A program made the position numbers and the translations under genes. The notes beneath the pieces were generated by a model, which was given only the letters and a program-made list of their open reading frames with translations, was not told the DNA's origin and did not search any database. This document shows positions 12,215 through 23,928 of a stretch of DNA of 64,000 nt, piece after piece. Within the stretch, counting starts at the first letter, position 1. Each line of letters begins with the position of its first letter. This DNA comes from Owenia fusiformis. Taxonomy: Eukaryota > Annelida > Polychaeta > Sabellida > Oweniidae. The DNA is taken from assembly GCA_903813345.2 (NCBI GenBank), contig CAIIXF020000008.1, positions 10,133,278-10,197,277 of the forward strand, given 5' to 3'.

Positions 12215-15200
12215 GTACATCTTTACCTTAGAACAACAACCTCGTGTGAAATGTCAAGGGGTCAAGTTTTAATATGTGAAATATAAAGAGGTTGACTGAG
12301 ATAAGTGAGAGATGTGATGTATATAGATATAAAATATGTACTTTAAGTTGTATGGAAATTTTGAAATGTTGTGTTCTTCATTCAAATTTTAGAGGGATAA
12401 TTTATGGAATAGGCATGGCTAAAGGGAGAATGAATGAATTCATAATAATTTTTGGTTTCATGGTCATGTTCCTGGATTATAAGTTCTTAAGTTTTTCAAA
12501 CTAATGGTACATTTTTTACCTTCAGGATTTCAACATTCAGAATTGTAGAATGATACAATATGTTGTTTAACTTGGGTTTTGCTTATTTCTTTGTTTGTTA
12601 TAGAGGATAGAACATGTTATATGATATGGGTTTTGTTGTTTGATATGGGTTTTATTTATTTTTTGTTTGTTTTGTCACAAGTTCTTATTTATACCTACAG
12701 GAATTCAGTGTTGATCTACGCCTTTGTAGAATGATGTTCTTTCATGTTTGTTCTAGTATTTTTGTTTCTTTTGTCATTATCTCAAACCATAGTACTCTGC
12801 AACAGTTAAATAAAAGAAGCTCTTATTGCTGTCAATCTCACTTGATATTTCTGTTAATTTCCATCAAATGTAAAAGCTATGTAACTATTGTAAGGTGTTT
12901 TGAAAGCCCTGGAGAATAGCCGATATAGTCGACTACACATTTTGAATATCGGAAACCTCGCCAAATGTCACAAGACCAATCAGTTGTAGAATTTCTTATA
13001 TGAATAACATCAATCTGCTCAGCATCTTGATTTCTTCTTCCATAAATTGAGTCTGTTAATCATAATGTAGAACAGATTCTAAGATTGGAAATCTTAAGAA
13101 TTAAGGCAGGCAGTATATTATGAGTTTCATTGATGTTCCTTATGTTGAATTAACTCAACATTGTCTTAAAGTCATCCCACTAGTCCTACCTTGATTTATG
13201 ATGTAGCCATTTGATTGGTTTATTCAATGGAATCATTTTAGTTTTTTATTAATATTGTGAGCATTTATTTGTGTAAATGTCATTAGAAAACATCCAATTG
13301 ATCCATTGATGGTAGATGAATATATGAAATGTCATGACTTTTGATGTTAAGCAGTGTTTTGTCCATGTGCATGTTTATGATCAATCGATATTCAATTATT
13401 GGCAGGCTTTTAACATATACATGATATAGTATATATACTACAGTGAAGCACAAAATGAGATAAAACCATTAGGCTCTCCATTTCTATTGATACAGCCACA
13501 TACCACAACTCACGATTTGTTAATTTCCCACCCCTGTAGTGCAATCATTTTTACATGAATTGACAAACAAAATCATTTTCAAAATCGAATCAAAATCATC
13601 CAGTGTAATTTTGACTTGGAGGCTGAAGTGTCAATCATCATCAAGAAATTGTATGTTTTTTCTAAGTGTGATCAAGTGGTTTTGGAGTGTTCATCGGAAT
13701 ATCCTTAAGCAATAATTGAAGGAGGATCGGCTGGATAAGATATTCTTCAAGTTGGTGCCTCATAATCTGGCTTTTACATACATGCAGATATAGAAAATGG
13801 GTCTAGAATAGATTTGAACTTTTAGCAGACTTGCAAAGGGGGACTTTCTTAAGATGAATTGTAATTTCATATTCAAACTTGAGCCCTTGAATACACAAAC
13901 TATGAAATTGCTGATTTTCAGCTGGAATCATAGTCTTGCATCAAGTCAATGTTTTCACCACTATCTGTATCCCAAACCTGTATATTAGTTAGATTGGGGG
14001 CACAGGGGCTTGATGCAAGACTACTGAAGCCACCAAGACCAAGGATCCGTGTCTATCATTTCTTTTTTATTGCAATTCCTTGATTACATCCATTCTGATA
14101 CTCATCACATCTCTCAGTTTTTCAGCTATAGAGAAAGGAATGAATACAACTTGCCATGGTTTCTCATGTTGAGTTACATCCATTTCCTTGATGGTTGAGA
14201 CAGTCTCATCACCCATCTCATCTGCTGTGATATCACTAAAGAAAGTTTACATAAGGATCCCCTATAAGTTTTATTTGATAGGACCCAATGTTTGTTACAA
14301 CTTGCATAACCTTTTACTGGTGATAACTTCAAGCCTTGAAAATAAATAAACAAAATTCACAGGTTTTGTAAATTCCAGAGCCAGACTGGAGGTAGCAGTT
14401 GGTCTAGTTAGTAAACTTGTCTTTCTGGTTTACTTTTATTTTGGATAGACTCTGTTCTGTGTTATATGATTGAGATAATGCTTCAATTGAGCTCTGCCAG
14501 GTAAAAATGAACCTACATTTTGTATATCAGCACTTGTCTCAAAAAGGCAAATCAAGCAATGTTCATATCATAAAATTAGAACCGTTTCCAGAAAGCAGAA
14601 CTCGATTCCATGAAGGGATTATGTCAGACATTGATAAAGCAAAGCTACAAAGTTAATTTAACTCATCCCTTCCCTCACCTTTTCCAATTCATCTGAAAAT
14701 TTATATCCAAGTTTGATCTGATCTGATCTTAAGTTAAGCTGCCAATTACATATATTTTCAGCCAAATGAAAATGTGCAATAGTCTTTCACCCCCTCCTAA
14801 TGAAATTATTTTTATGTTTGGCCTCTTGATGCGACCCACAAATCTGGGAACATAGATATACGCTATCAATAACTTTTCAGCCACTTTGTCTTATTGATAG
14901 CTGAACAAAAAATAAACTAACTTTGAGAAGTGAGTGCCGCCTTAATCACTGATACCATTGAAGTGATTAGAAAATGAACGAATGTTCAGTATTGATTCAG
15001 TCCCTGTTGCTGGTTTTGGTTTTAATTAAATAAACTGACCATGGAGAATATCTAAGTAATTTCAGGACACTCTGAAAGCAAGCCAAAACAAGAATAGGAT
15101 GAATGATATTACATGTGTTTGGGATGTTTACATTTGGTAACATCTCCTGATACTGGCACCAGAAACAAAATTTTGGCTAGGATACTGCTACCACCCAAAA

Positions 15201-17947
15201 TTAAGAATAAATAACCTGTGTTTTAAAGGTGTTCTTGGGTTTATTATATTGATAACATATAATCAGATTGTACTTCTCATTATTAAAAGTTAATAAACTA
15301 AGAATATTGTCTCTTGAAATGAGTCAAATGGCATATATACAGTCTCAAGTAATATTTCAAGTTGAGGGATACCCGTCTTCATTTACGCAGGCTTAAGTTA
15401 CCTAATCAGCCATGTTTTTGGGCATGTCCCCAGACTGATTCCAAATTGCTACATTCAAAAACTACTACTGATACCATGCTTCCCTTATAAGTATTCCTCT
15501 CACTGGTAAGTTAGAGATTACTTACCTACTAATCAGCTCTATGCTCTAGCTAAATTGTATTAAACAGGAAATTCAAGCCTACCCCTGGAGTGCTATCCTC
15601 ATTGATGCTATAGAGATAATATACTGTTTTGATCCATTGGCCAATTTACATGTAATTCCTCAGTGTTTTTCTAGTATCAAATTCAAGAAATTGTTTACTA
15701 ATCAGTTGGAATTTTATAAAGTTTAGTTTAGGAAATGTAGAATCTGGTGATTGATTGATATTTGTTATTTTGATGGTACTTCCACCTAAGGCAATCGATA
15801 TATGGTTTGATATATTAGGCATTTATTCAGAAAGGTTTCCTAATGCTATAGTCTTTGCTATATTTTATTTCTCTAACAAGACTGAAATTACTTCAATAAA
15901 CACTAATCATACAGATAGCGATGTAATTTATTTCTAATATTGGAAAATTGCAAACAAATTGAAGATAAAAGTTTAAAGTCATCTGTTTAGTCTCTATTAG
16001 TTCTTATTACTTATTTTTCACCCCAGGCTTATTTTATAGGTTATGTCCATTCAAGGAAATGCATCTCTTATCTTGAAATAACTGTATATCATTCCTTTAG
16101 AGCTTTATTGCAAATAAAACCATGACTATTTTTCGTCAGGTCAAAATATTAATAAAACATTACAACTAAGGGCGTTCCTTTGTTAGAGGGTTTTAAAATG
16201 ATTCTAGATTTACAAGTCATGGTCTTTTCCTTTGTCTTCTTTTTCGCATCCAGTTCGTTTGTGATGGTCATCAAATACAGGTGGCCTCGTCCTAACATCT
16301 ATGAAGCCTTGATTGCTTCGGTAGCTTTCCTGATATTATTGTCCCCATGGGCTTTCTGACAGTAGGAATATCTTAAGAAAATGTTGATTGCGTAATTAGT
16401 TTGCAATAACTCATGCTTGACAGATAATAGGATTGGAAATATATTTTAATCTAGAAGCACTTTAGACCTCCTAACCAAGGAAAGCCGCTAGGTGTAATGT
16501 GTTATGAATAATTCGACTCAACACCTTGATGCGATATCTTTGAAATGATTTTAATAGTTGTCTCATATCTATGTACGCTAGTGACTAAATACAATAATGA
16601 TGAGAAGATTTGAGATCTTCACCTTGCATATTGATATTGTTATAAACTATTGTATCAACCAATCAGGATGAAGACGGAAGAGTAAGCTTTTTACGAGGCT
16701 GTGCAGGTCACTCTCAACAGCTAACCCATTTTGCAGAGTTATCACCTCCTAATAACCATGGATTAGTACTTTTAGTACTTTCTACACCTTATACTGACAA
16801 CCTTAATGAAATATTTGACATTGTTTAGCACCTAATAAACAAACTTATATGTGACAGGTCATGGAAAGAGCCCTCACTATGTTAATTATGAACTGCTTCT
16901 TTTACCATTATAGATTACCCTGTTTATGTATTTTGACTTGCAAAACAATTCCATCAATAGAGCAATTCATAATTTATGAAGGACCTAAAAGGTTCTCATT
17001 TTGTGTGATTTTTTCTGACTCGATTTATTTGAAAGAACTTTATGAGTCCATCCTTTTTTCCTAATTTGGTTCATCAAGTTCCTAAACTTGTTTGCCAGAA
17101 ATGGCATTGATTTTCTTTGAGGCTTTTACAGATTAAGCCAATGTTTCATCATTATCTTTGTCACCAGAAGGCCTATTTCCCAAAATAATGTCAAGATTTA
17201 CAGCTGATTTTGCACAGTCTGCTAGATTAATGACATCTTCTGCAAATTGGTATACTACCTATTCCCATAAAAGTTGTCACTGTGGATTTGCCTAAAAGTG
17301 TGGTTATTGAAGAAAACATTGAAGTAATTAATAGAAGATGAAACATGGGGGTACATGTATAGATACCAGGCATCTGTATTGTGGGTGTTAGAAAGATCCT
17401 GGATACAGGTCCTAAAAGAATATAGCATACATGGGTTGAGAAATTCCATGGCTTGAGAAATTTTTGAAGTTTTCATTAGAAAAACAGGAAGATGAAAATC
17501 TGATCAGAAGTTGATATATGACGGAGTGTAGTATATCCTAGTTGTTTTGCATAAACATATCCTTGTTTTTGTCCAAAAGATGTTTTGGACGTAATCAATG
17601 TTGTGCTCATTGTGATCTATTATGGCATGATCCGTGTTTTCAGGTCTTTTTATAGAAGTGGTTTCACAGATTTATGTCGGATGACATAGATAAATGGCTG
17701 ACGAAAGTGTTGCACAAAATGCAATATAGTATTTCGGCCTTATGAAACATTGCAAAGTTGTTTTGAATGTTTGATTAGCAGATTCATTTCCTTATTTCCC
17801 TGGTGGCCATTTGCCTGTCATTTTGGTGCTAATATGTTTTAGGAAAAAGGATTCAAGAATGTTATCTTAGCATTTGTAAGAATTTAGCACACGGGGAATT
17901 TAGAATTATAACAGGAGAAATGTGTTTTAGATATCAAAATGTTTCCT
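12215..17947. other. Non-coding stretch, little structure
   Basis: I find no supported exon. The only structured item is a perfect 15-bp inverted pair (TAGTCTTGCATCAAG at 13931-13945, complement at 14009-14023) about 63 nt apart. Short open frames at 12731-12919, 15755-15937 and 16861-17064 have AT-rich coding and no domains. Confidence 0.45.
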
Positions 17948-17951
17948 TTAA

Positions 17952-18439
17952 AGCTGGACTGCGCTCCGAAACGCAATCTTGAGTTGTTTCGGGGGTGAAC
18001 TTTATCATTTTGAGCTTAATGAAAGATTATAGAATGATGAACAAATGGGGCAAATCTTGTGTAGAAATACTTACGATAAATGTGTCATTTCAAAGATTAT
18101 TCATTGAATTGCTTCGATCGGCGCCGACGATATGATTTTGGAAAAGTTTCTAAATGAAGAACGTGACGTCACTTCCGAATCATAGCATTCAAAATAAGTA
18201 GCGTTTAATTACTTCCAACATTCATAAGAAGACGGTGGTCTAGGGGTACAATTCTCGCTCAGCACGCGGGAGGCCCGGGTTCGAATCCCGCGTTCGCCTT
18301 TTTATTTTTTTTAACTAAATGATTGTTCTTTGATATAACGCAGAAAAAAACAATTTTTATTTACATAAACTTTATATTAGAGCTTAAAATGTAAAAACAA
18401 TATATGTCAACATATTGCGTTTTGGAGCGATGTGCAGGT
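17952..18439. mobile_element. TTAA-flanked TIR element carrying a Pol III cassette
   Basis: The 488-bp segment is bounded by TTAA on both sides (17948-17951 and 18440-18443). Its ends are imperfect inverted repeats: left AGCTGGACTGCGCTCCGAAA then CGCAAT, right complement ACCTGCACATCGCTCCAAAA then CGCAAT. TTAA duplication with TIRs is the signature of the piggyBac superfamily, so I infer a non-autonomous member. No transposase is encoded. The interior holds a CRE-like TGACGTCA (about 18164), a GATCGGCGCCGA patch and a tRNA-like sequence. Terminal identity is only moderate, so it is old or divergent. Confidence 0.6.
18229..18298 (+). tRNA. tRNA-like sequence, probably a pseudogene
   Basis: It contains a good A box (TGGTCTAGGGG, from about 18236), a good B box (GGTTCGAATCC, about 18279) and a run of T from 18299 that fits Pol III termination. 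The anticodon arm CTCGC/GCGGG and the variable and T region closely resemble animal tRNA-Gly. However, the seven-base loop reads TCAGCAC, so position 33 is C instead of the near-invariant U, and the nominal anticodon would be AGC. The D stem and acceptor stem pair poorly (5' GAAGACG against 3' CGTTCGCC). It could be a decayed tRNA or the head of a tRNA-derived repeat. It sits inside the TTAA-flanked element 17952-18439. Confidence 0.5.
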
Positions 18440-19513
18440 TTAATGAATCTTTATTTGTTTAATAAATCTTTATTTGGTAGACTGGAATCATTTATCTTTG
18501 AAATTCATAATTAAGAATTTGTGAGAGAACACAAAATGATATTCTTTTGATATTTTATAATTGTTCTATATTATGTATAACAATGTTAATGTTACTAAGC
18601 AGTGAGTACATGTTTTTGTAGAAATTTCTCAGCTAGATGCTGGACCTTTGGTCTCAGCATTAAAGAAATGGGTGGTACACCCTTTTGGAAATTTAAGCAT
18701 TATATACCACCCTGTTGAAAAAGTATTTGCAACCTTTCGAAACAGAAATATTGAAATGATTTGATCAAAATGGACAAAGCCCTGGCGAGACTGGTACAAT
18801 TGGTTGAAATCTTGCTGCATTTCTTTTAAGCTCATAGTCATAAATGGATGAACCGTTGAGAGTAATAACTCTTAACCAGGGCTGTCTGAACAAATTAGAC
18901 AGGGCCTTTCTTATGTTAGACTAATTAGAGCCATTACCTTGTATTTTATCTGAGTTAGGTTACCATCAGCTTCCCTCTCATTGGAGAAATCTCTAATTTT
19001 ATACTTTCTCTTTGAAGAATAACGAGTACCTAGACCGGGAATATTCGTCTGTTCACGCATATTGCTCGCTGGCTTGTTTTAGAATTTAATTGAAGTGACT
19101 AAATTACTTTGATTTTATAGAGTAAAATATTGGCTATTTCTCCGTGTTGTTAAATCTTGGCTGATCCCACTAATTTTCATCATATTTTTCAATTTGAACC
19201 GTACCTACGATGACAGTATGTGATGGGTTCCGTTATTGATTGATTGGGGGATGACATGTCCATAAGGAATTGCAACTAGTTGTGTACTCATGTAGATGAA
19301 ACTAATGAGATTTCAATTTATATTTTCCACTAGATAAAGTCAGAGAATATTACTATTTTCATGGAGTTTGCACTTTAGGTCCTTGAGAGGGCTTAGTACA
19401 TTATCCATATTTATCTGGAATCAGTTAGAATCAGTTTTCTATTAATTAACTAGATGTAGTTGAGTTAATTTTTTGAAAGATTTTTGTGTGCATGTTTCAG
19501 TTTGCAAATTTGT

Positions 19514-19675
19514 ACAGTAAAACCTGTCTAATATGAACAATACTTTGACTGGCCAAGGCTTTAGATTTGCAGTCATGTTCACATTTCAAGGTTTCTTTAT
19601 ATGTGAGTTCTTGGGATTTAACAAAATTGGGCCAAAAATAGTTTTCACATTTAGAGGTGTTCAGATATGTTTAAA
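19514..19675 (+). repeat. Dispersed 'CAGTAAAACCTG' family copy
   Basis: It starts with TACAGTAAAACCTGTCTAAT and contains GTTCACATTT and AGAGGTGTTCAGA strings. Better preserved relatives at 27169-27336, 54546-54722 and (inverted) 57154-57322 share the terminal AAACCTG and internal GAGGTGTTCACT motifs. The ends are short inverted repeats (CAGTAAAACCTG / CAGGTTTTACTG), which suggests a small DNA-transposon-derived family. Confidence 0.55.
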
Positions 19676-20242
19676 GACCCAAATGAATAAACATTTTATT
19701 TATTCTATCCAGCCCAGCTTGATATGTGAATAAAAATAACACTGGAAGTAATCTACAAGTACATCGTTCAAGATCTGGCCTTTCTAAGCCTATAGAAAGC
19801 ATTGAAATATCCTTGGACCAAGGATGGTAATTTATGGCTCTTAGTATGAATGCTGCAATAGTTATTATGCAATTTGTTCTGCTCAATAGTGATGCATGTT
19901 CTCAAAGGAGTTGATCTATGGATACACCTACAATTGCTTGAAATGTGTGATAGCTCAATAAAATAAAATATATTGTTGTTTATCGAGTCATCTCAATTAG
20001 CCTTGTACTGAGCAGCCATAATAAAAATACTTTATTGTTTGTCTGTATTTGTTTATTGCTTTAAAATGGAGTTAGATCAACATCATCTTGTTCATAAAGT
20101 ATATTCATAATCCCATTATTCAGTGAATGTCCTAAGATGGGATTATCAATTTTTCTGAAGAGAGAGAAAATTTGCATCTTACATTAACAATGTTATGTTC
20201 AATATTTATCTTTATATGGCACTTATTATTATATCATCATAA

Positions 20243-20312
20243 CCAAACAAACAAACAAAAAACAAACAAACAAACCAAGAAACAAACAAACAAATGAAAA
20301 ACAAACAAACAA
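20243..20312. repeat. CAAA microsatellite
   Basis: Imperfect (CAAA)n repeats interrupted by a few GAAA and ATGA variants, about 70 bp. Confidence 0.85.
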
Positions 20313-21496
20313 TAAATTGGAATTATTCCTTATGCATGACTAATGATTTGTTGATCCAAAGGTGAAGATAGTCTTCCAGATGTACAATGTTAGATAACAC
20401 ATAGCATAATAGAATGAAGTGAGAATTGATGCTCAGATGAAAGATTTGACATCGACATATTCAATTTATATCTATAGTAGAGATCATTTGGCAGGTATTT
20501 TGTCAGGTGTTGTTTGTGATTCATTCATAGACTGTACTTTTATTTTTGTTTGTACAACACCCATAATTCATGTGGCAAGATGCTAAAATAAAGTATAAGA
20601 GTTTTATAAATATTTGATGTACTTAAAGAGTAATATATCTTGGCTTTGCCAGAATGTGAGAGTACTTTTTCATTTAAGGTCTGAAAATAGGCCTTTATTA
20701 GTAGGTTTCATTCCCAAAATTAAGGTTTATTTTTAGAAAAGAATCAAACAGGTCATGGATCGGTCTTCTTTAGGTTTACTTTTTTTAACACTCATGATTT
20801 CAATAGCATGATTGCTATGAGTGAGGATAAAAGATGATTTCTTGAACAATGTTCCTTAAAGTACAGATAAAATGAAACACATAGAAATTCATTGCACAAC
20901 TATACAAATTGAAATGTACTTAGACCCCATTTTCTCAATGGGAAATTTTGATGCAGTTCACTCAGTCCCGTAAATTGAGAAAAATGGATATAACAAACAC
21001 CACATTTGTAGAATGAAAAATATTTGAAAAGTTCAGGCAAAGGTGTACATGTGGTCATCATCAATCCCATTCAATCAAACATGTCTTCTCTATACTATGG
21101 CTGCATGTTCCATGTCTACAGAAAAGATTGATCAGGATGAGCTGTGGGGCCAATGGCTTCATCTCACTGTCTAGTTTTGCATAGTTCACACTTTTTCTCT
21201 GTTGAACTTAGGTATAACTGACAGTTGTTGCATATTGTTGACCAGTCAATAGCAGTTTTCAGAAGGCACCTTAGTACGTATTCATTAATATGAAGCATTA
21301 GTGAACATGGTTCAAATGCAATAAAATAACACATTCATTGAAGCAAGCTATTTTTCTACGTTTCACCAATTTCAAACCATGATTGACCATTTATAAGCAA
21401 TAATACCTCAATAAAATCATGTAGATTTTAATCCACTAATTGTGTGTGACTGTTAAAATATTAGAACATTAATTTTATATAATTTTCTTTCTTTTT

Positions 21497-22480
21497 GGCT
21501 CACACAGTGAGCCTATGGGATCGACCAGGCGTCCGTTGGTCCGTCCGTTGATCCGTCCGTTGGTCGTCCGTCCGTCAACATTGGCCGCACAAATTAAAAC
21601 TGCTATTCGGATTGATTTATATCCACTGTCATTTTATCCATATCCATAATGCCTATTTGACCTAACATCGCCATTTCCCAAGTTCGCCCCATTTCCGAGA
21701 AATTGCTGATTTTGACGTCAAAAAGTCAAATTTTCTGTAAATACTAGACACTTTGTTGAAGTAGAACTTTCAAATAACTTGTAGTAGTTGCTGTATCTGC
21801 AAGTTATGTCCTCTGAAGATTTCAAAGCTCTTGGAATTACCGATTTTGGTGTTTACTCTATAAAATTTGACAAAAAGTAGGACTTATCATTTTCAGGAAA
21901 CTTTCTCATGTATTAAGTCAATAGTTTTGTGATTGACAAGTATCTCAAAGTTTGCCTTATAGTTGATCATTTCTTGCAATGAATTACATCCATTACTAGA
22001 TTTAAGCATTCCCTACATATTGCTCAATATATGTCAGCATCAAATTTTTACCATTTTTGAGATATTTGACGTCAAAAAACAGTAAAAATAAGTTATTTTT
22101 CAACTTGCTTCAATTTGACAAAATTTTTTTGAAAATCATCTTCAAGTTACCAGTAGTTCAAATCTGACATTGGTTTTAGGATTTGACCTTTATTTGACCT
22201 TCAGTGGCCTTTGAAAGGTCAAAAAAGTTGATTTTTCAAATTGATTTTTGGATGTAAATTTTGGTCGGCTTAATCACAAAAGACCTTACTGAGCTCTGAA
22301 TATGTAAAATTTTCAAGGTCAAAGGTCATCAAACTAGGTCACACAACTGTGCTATCTAAGTTTCTCAAAGTCCGAGACTACAAATCTAAATCAATATTTT
22401 TGTTTGAAAGTCAGGATATACATTCCTCTGAAGGTTCCAAACTGTGTGAGCACAGGACCGTGGGTCCTATTTTTTTTGAT
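21497..22480 (+). mobile_element. GTCC-tract repeat bounded by hairpins
   Basis: The left end is a hairpin, GGCTCACACAGTGAGCC, followed by a CCGTCCG/GGTCCGTCCGTT tract. The right end has ACTGTGTGAGC (complement of the left subterminal motif), then a hairpin AGGACC-GTG-GGTCCT and a T run. The plan (5' subterminal motif repeated inverted near the 3' end, 3' hairpin, GTCC tract) is the same as in the Helitron-like elements at 49688-51529 and 62219-63365. Clear TC/CTRR termini are not visible here. The interior is non-coding. Confidence 0.55.
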
Positions 22481-23853
22481 TATTCCTTCTTTCCTAATAA
22501 TGGGATACTTGGTATCATTCTGCTTTCAACCTAATGTAAAAGATATTGTGTTATTTTTGCCATATGTAAACTGGTACATGTTTTCTTGTACTGGTTTGAA
22601 ACCAAATCACATGCTTGACATTCTTATTTGTTATTGCATCTTTAATCTTTCCCATGGTGTTGTTCATTGTAATAAAGGAATTGATGAATAGATAGTACAC
22701 GTAAATAGATACATCTGGATACATGTACTGGAATATCTTAGATATTGCTAAACTGAAGTACATTTGGACCAACACTATTAGATTTACAGAGGGATTAGTG
22801 ACATAAGGGATGTTGTCCAAATATAACTAGTTGTGGAAGAACAAAGCAAATTGATATTTATTTCTGCCCCTGAACAGCTAATCAACATTTCCAAATAATA
22901 GGGAGAAGGGGTGTGGTTTTACCCATGATGAAATGAGGAAACAAATTGTAACTTCCTTTTTCCAAGATTCTCCACATTTGGACACCATTCATTTTATTTG
23001 TTAAATGAAATGGATTGGTGTTGTAATATTTCCAGGAAAGGAGTCAAGATGGCCTTTTCGGCATTCTGATACTCAAGTTTTGCAACAAGAATTTTAAGAT
23101 TGAGGAGGAATGGTATGACATATGGATTATGGACATATATATCAAGATGGATTTGGCATTCAGGGTTTTTGGTAGTTTATGTATGCATTTTGGTTTCTAG
23201 ATATGAACAAGAATGTGAAACTCAGAAATGAACTGACAATAAGTACCATATACGTACATTATGATTTTGAATATGAACTTTATTTTTGTATTCTCCTCTT
23301 TTCTTATGTGTTATACATTGAAAAACATTACTCTTGAGTAATTTAAACCCTAGATGTCCCAAAAAATAACTCATCTTTAAAAGTTTCCCATTTGTGTTAT
23401 CTGGAATTGACTGTCATTCTGGCTACTGAACTTTTAGTCTGATTGCATTAGAAATGCATCAATTATGCATCCTTTTTGCTCATGGCCTTCACCATTAAAT
23501 GTACCCTTTGAAAGATTGATGACCATGTCTGACACTCTCAGGATTTCCTGTAAATCTCTTATGTTACAGAGCCAGTCTGAACTTTTGTCCCTCTGTAGTC
23601 TGTAATGATCCTGATACTTGGGTATCTAGACATATTGTCATGGCTCTCTAGTGCTCTCTGATTTAAATTTAAAATTATCACTTTTATTCACTGGGGAGTA
23701 TACTAGCCAATGATCTCATGTATACGTATGATAGACTTATAAACACATTTGATTCTAATTGGTTACATGCCATACTGTTTATAGTGATCAGTCCTAGTCA
23801 GTGAGTAAAACTCCCATTGGTGAGCTCAGGGTAGAAAGACACTGGCCTTTAAG

Positions 23854-23928
23854 GATTTTAAGTCCACTATTGGAAATATTAATCTTTCTGATTTTAAGTC
23901 ATCTATTGGAAATATTAATCTTTCTGAA
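23854..23928. repeat. Two-copy 36-bp tandem duplication
   Basis: GATTTTAAGTC(C/A)..TATTGG then AAATATTAATCTTTCTG is present twice back to back, with only a few differences. Confidence 0.8.

Larger units (their letters stand above)
18444..21496. other. Non-coding stretch
   Basis: No exon is supported. It holds an AAACCTG-family copy (19514-19675) and a CAAA microsatellite (20243-20312). Remaining sequence is AT-rich without obvious structure. Confidence 0.45.
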
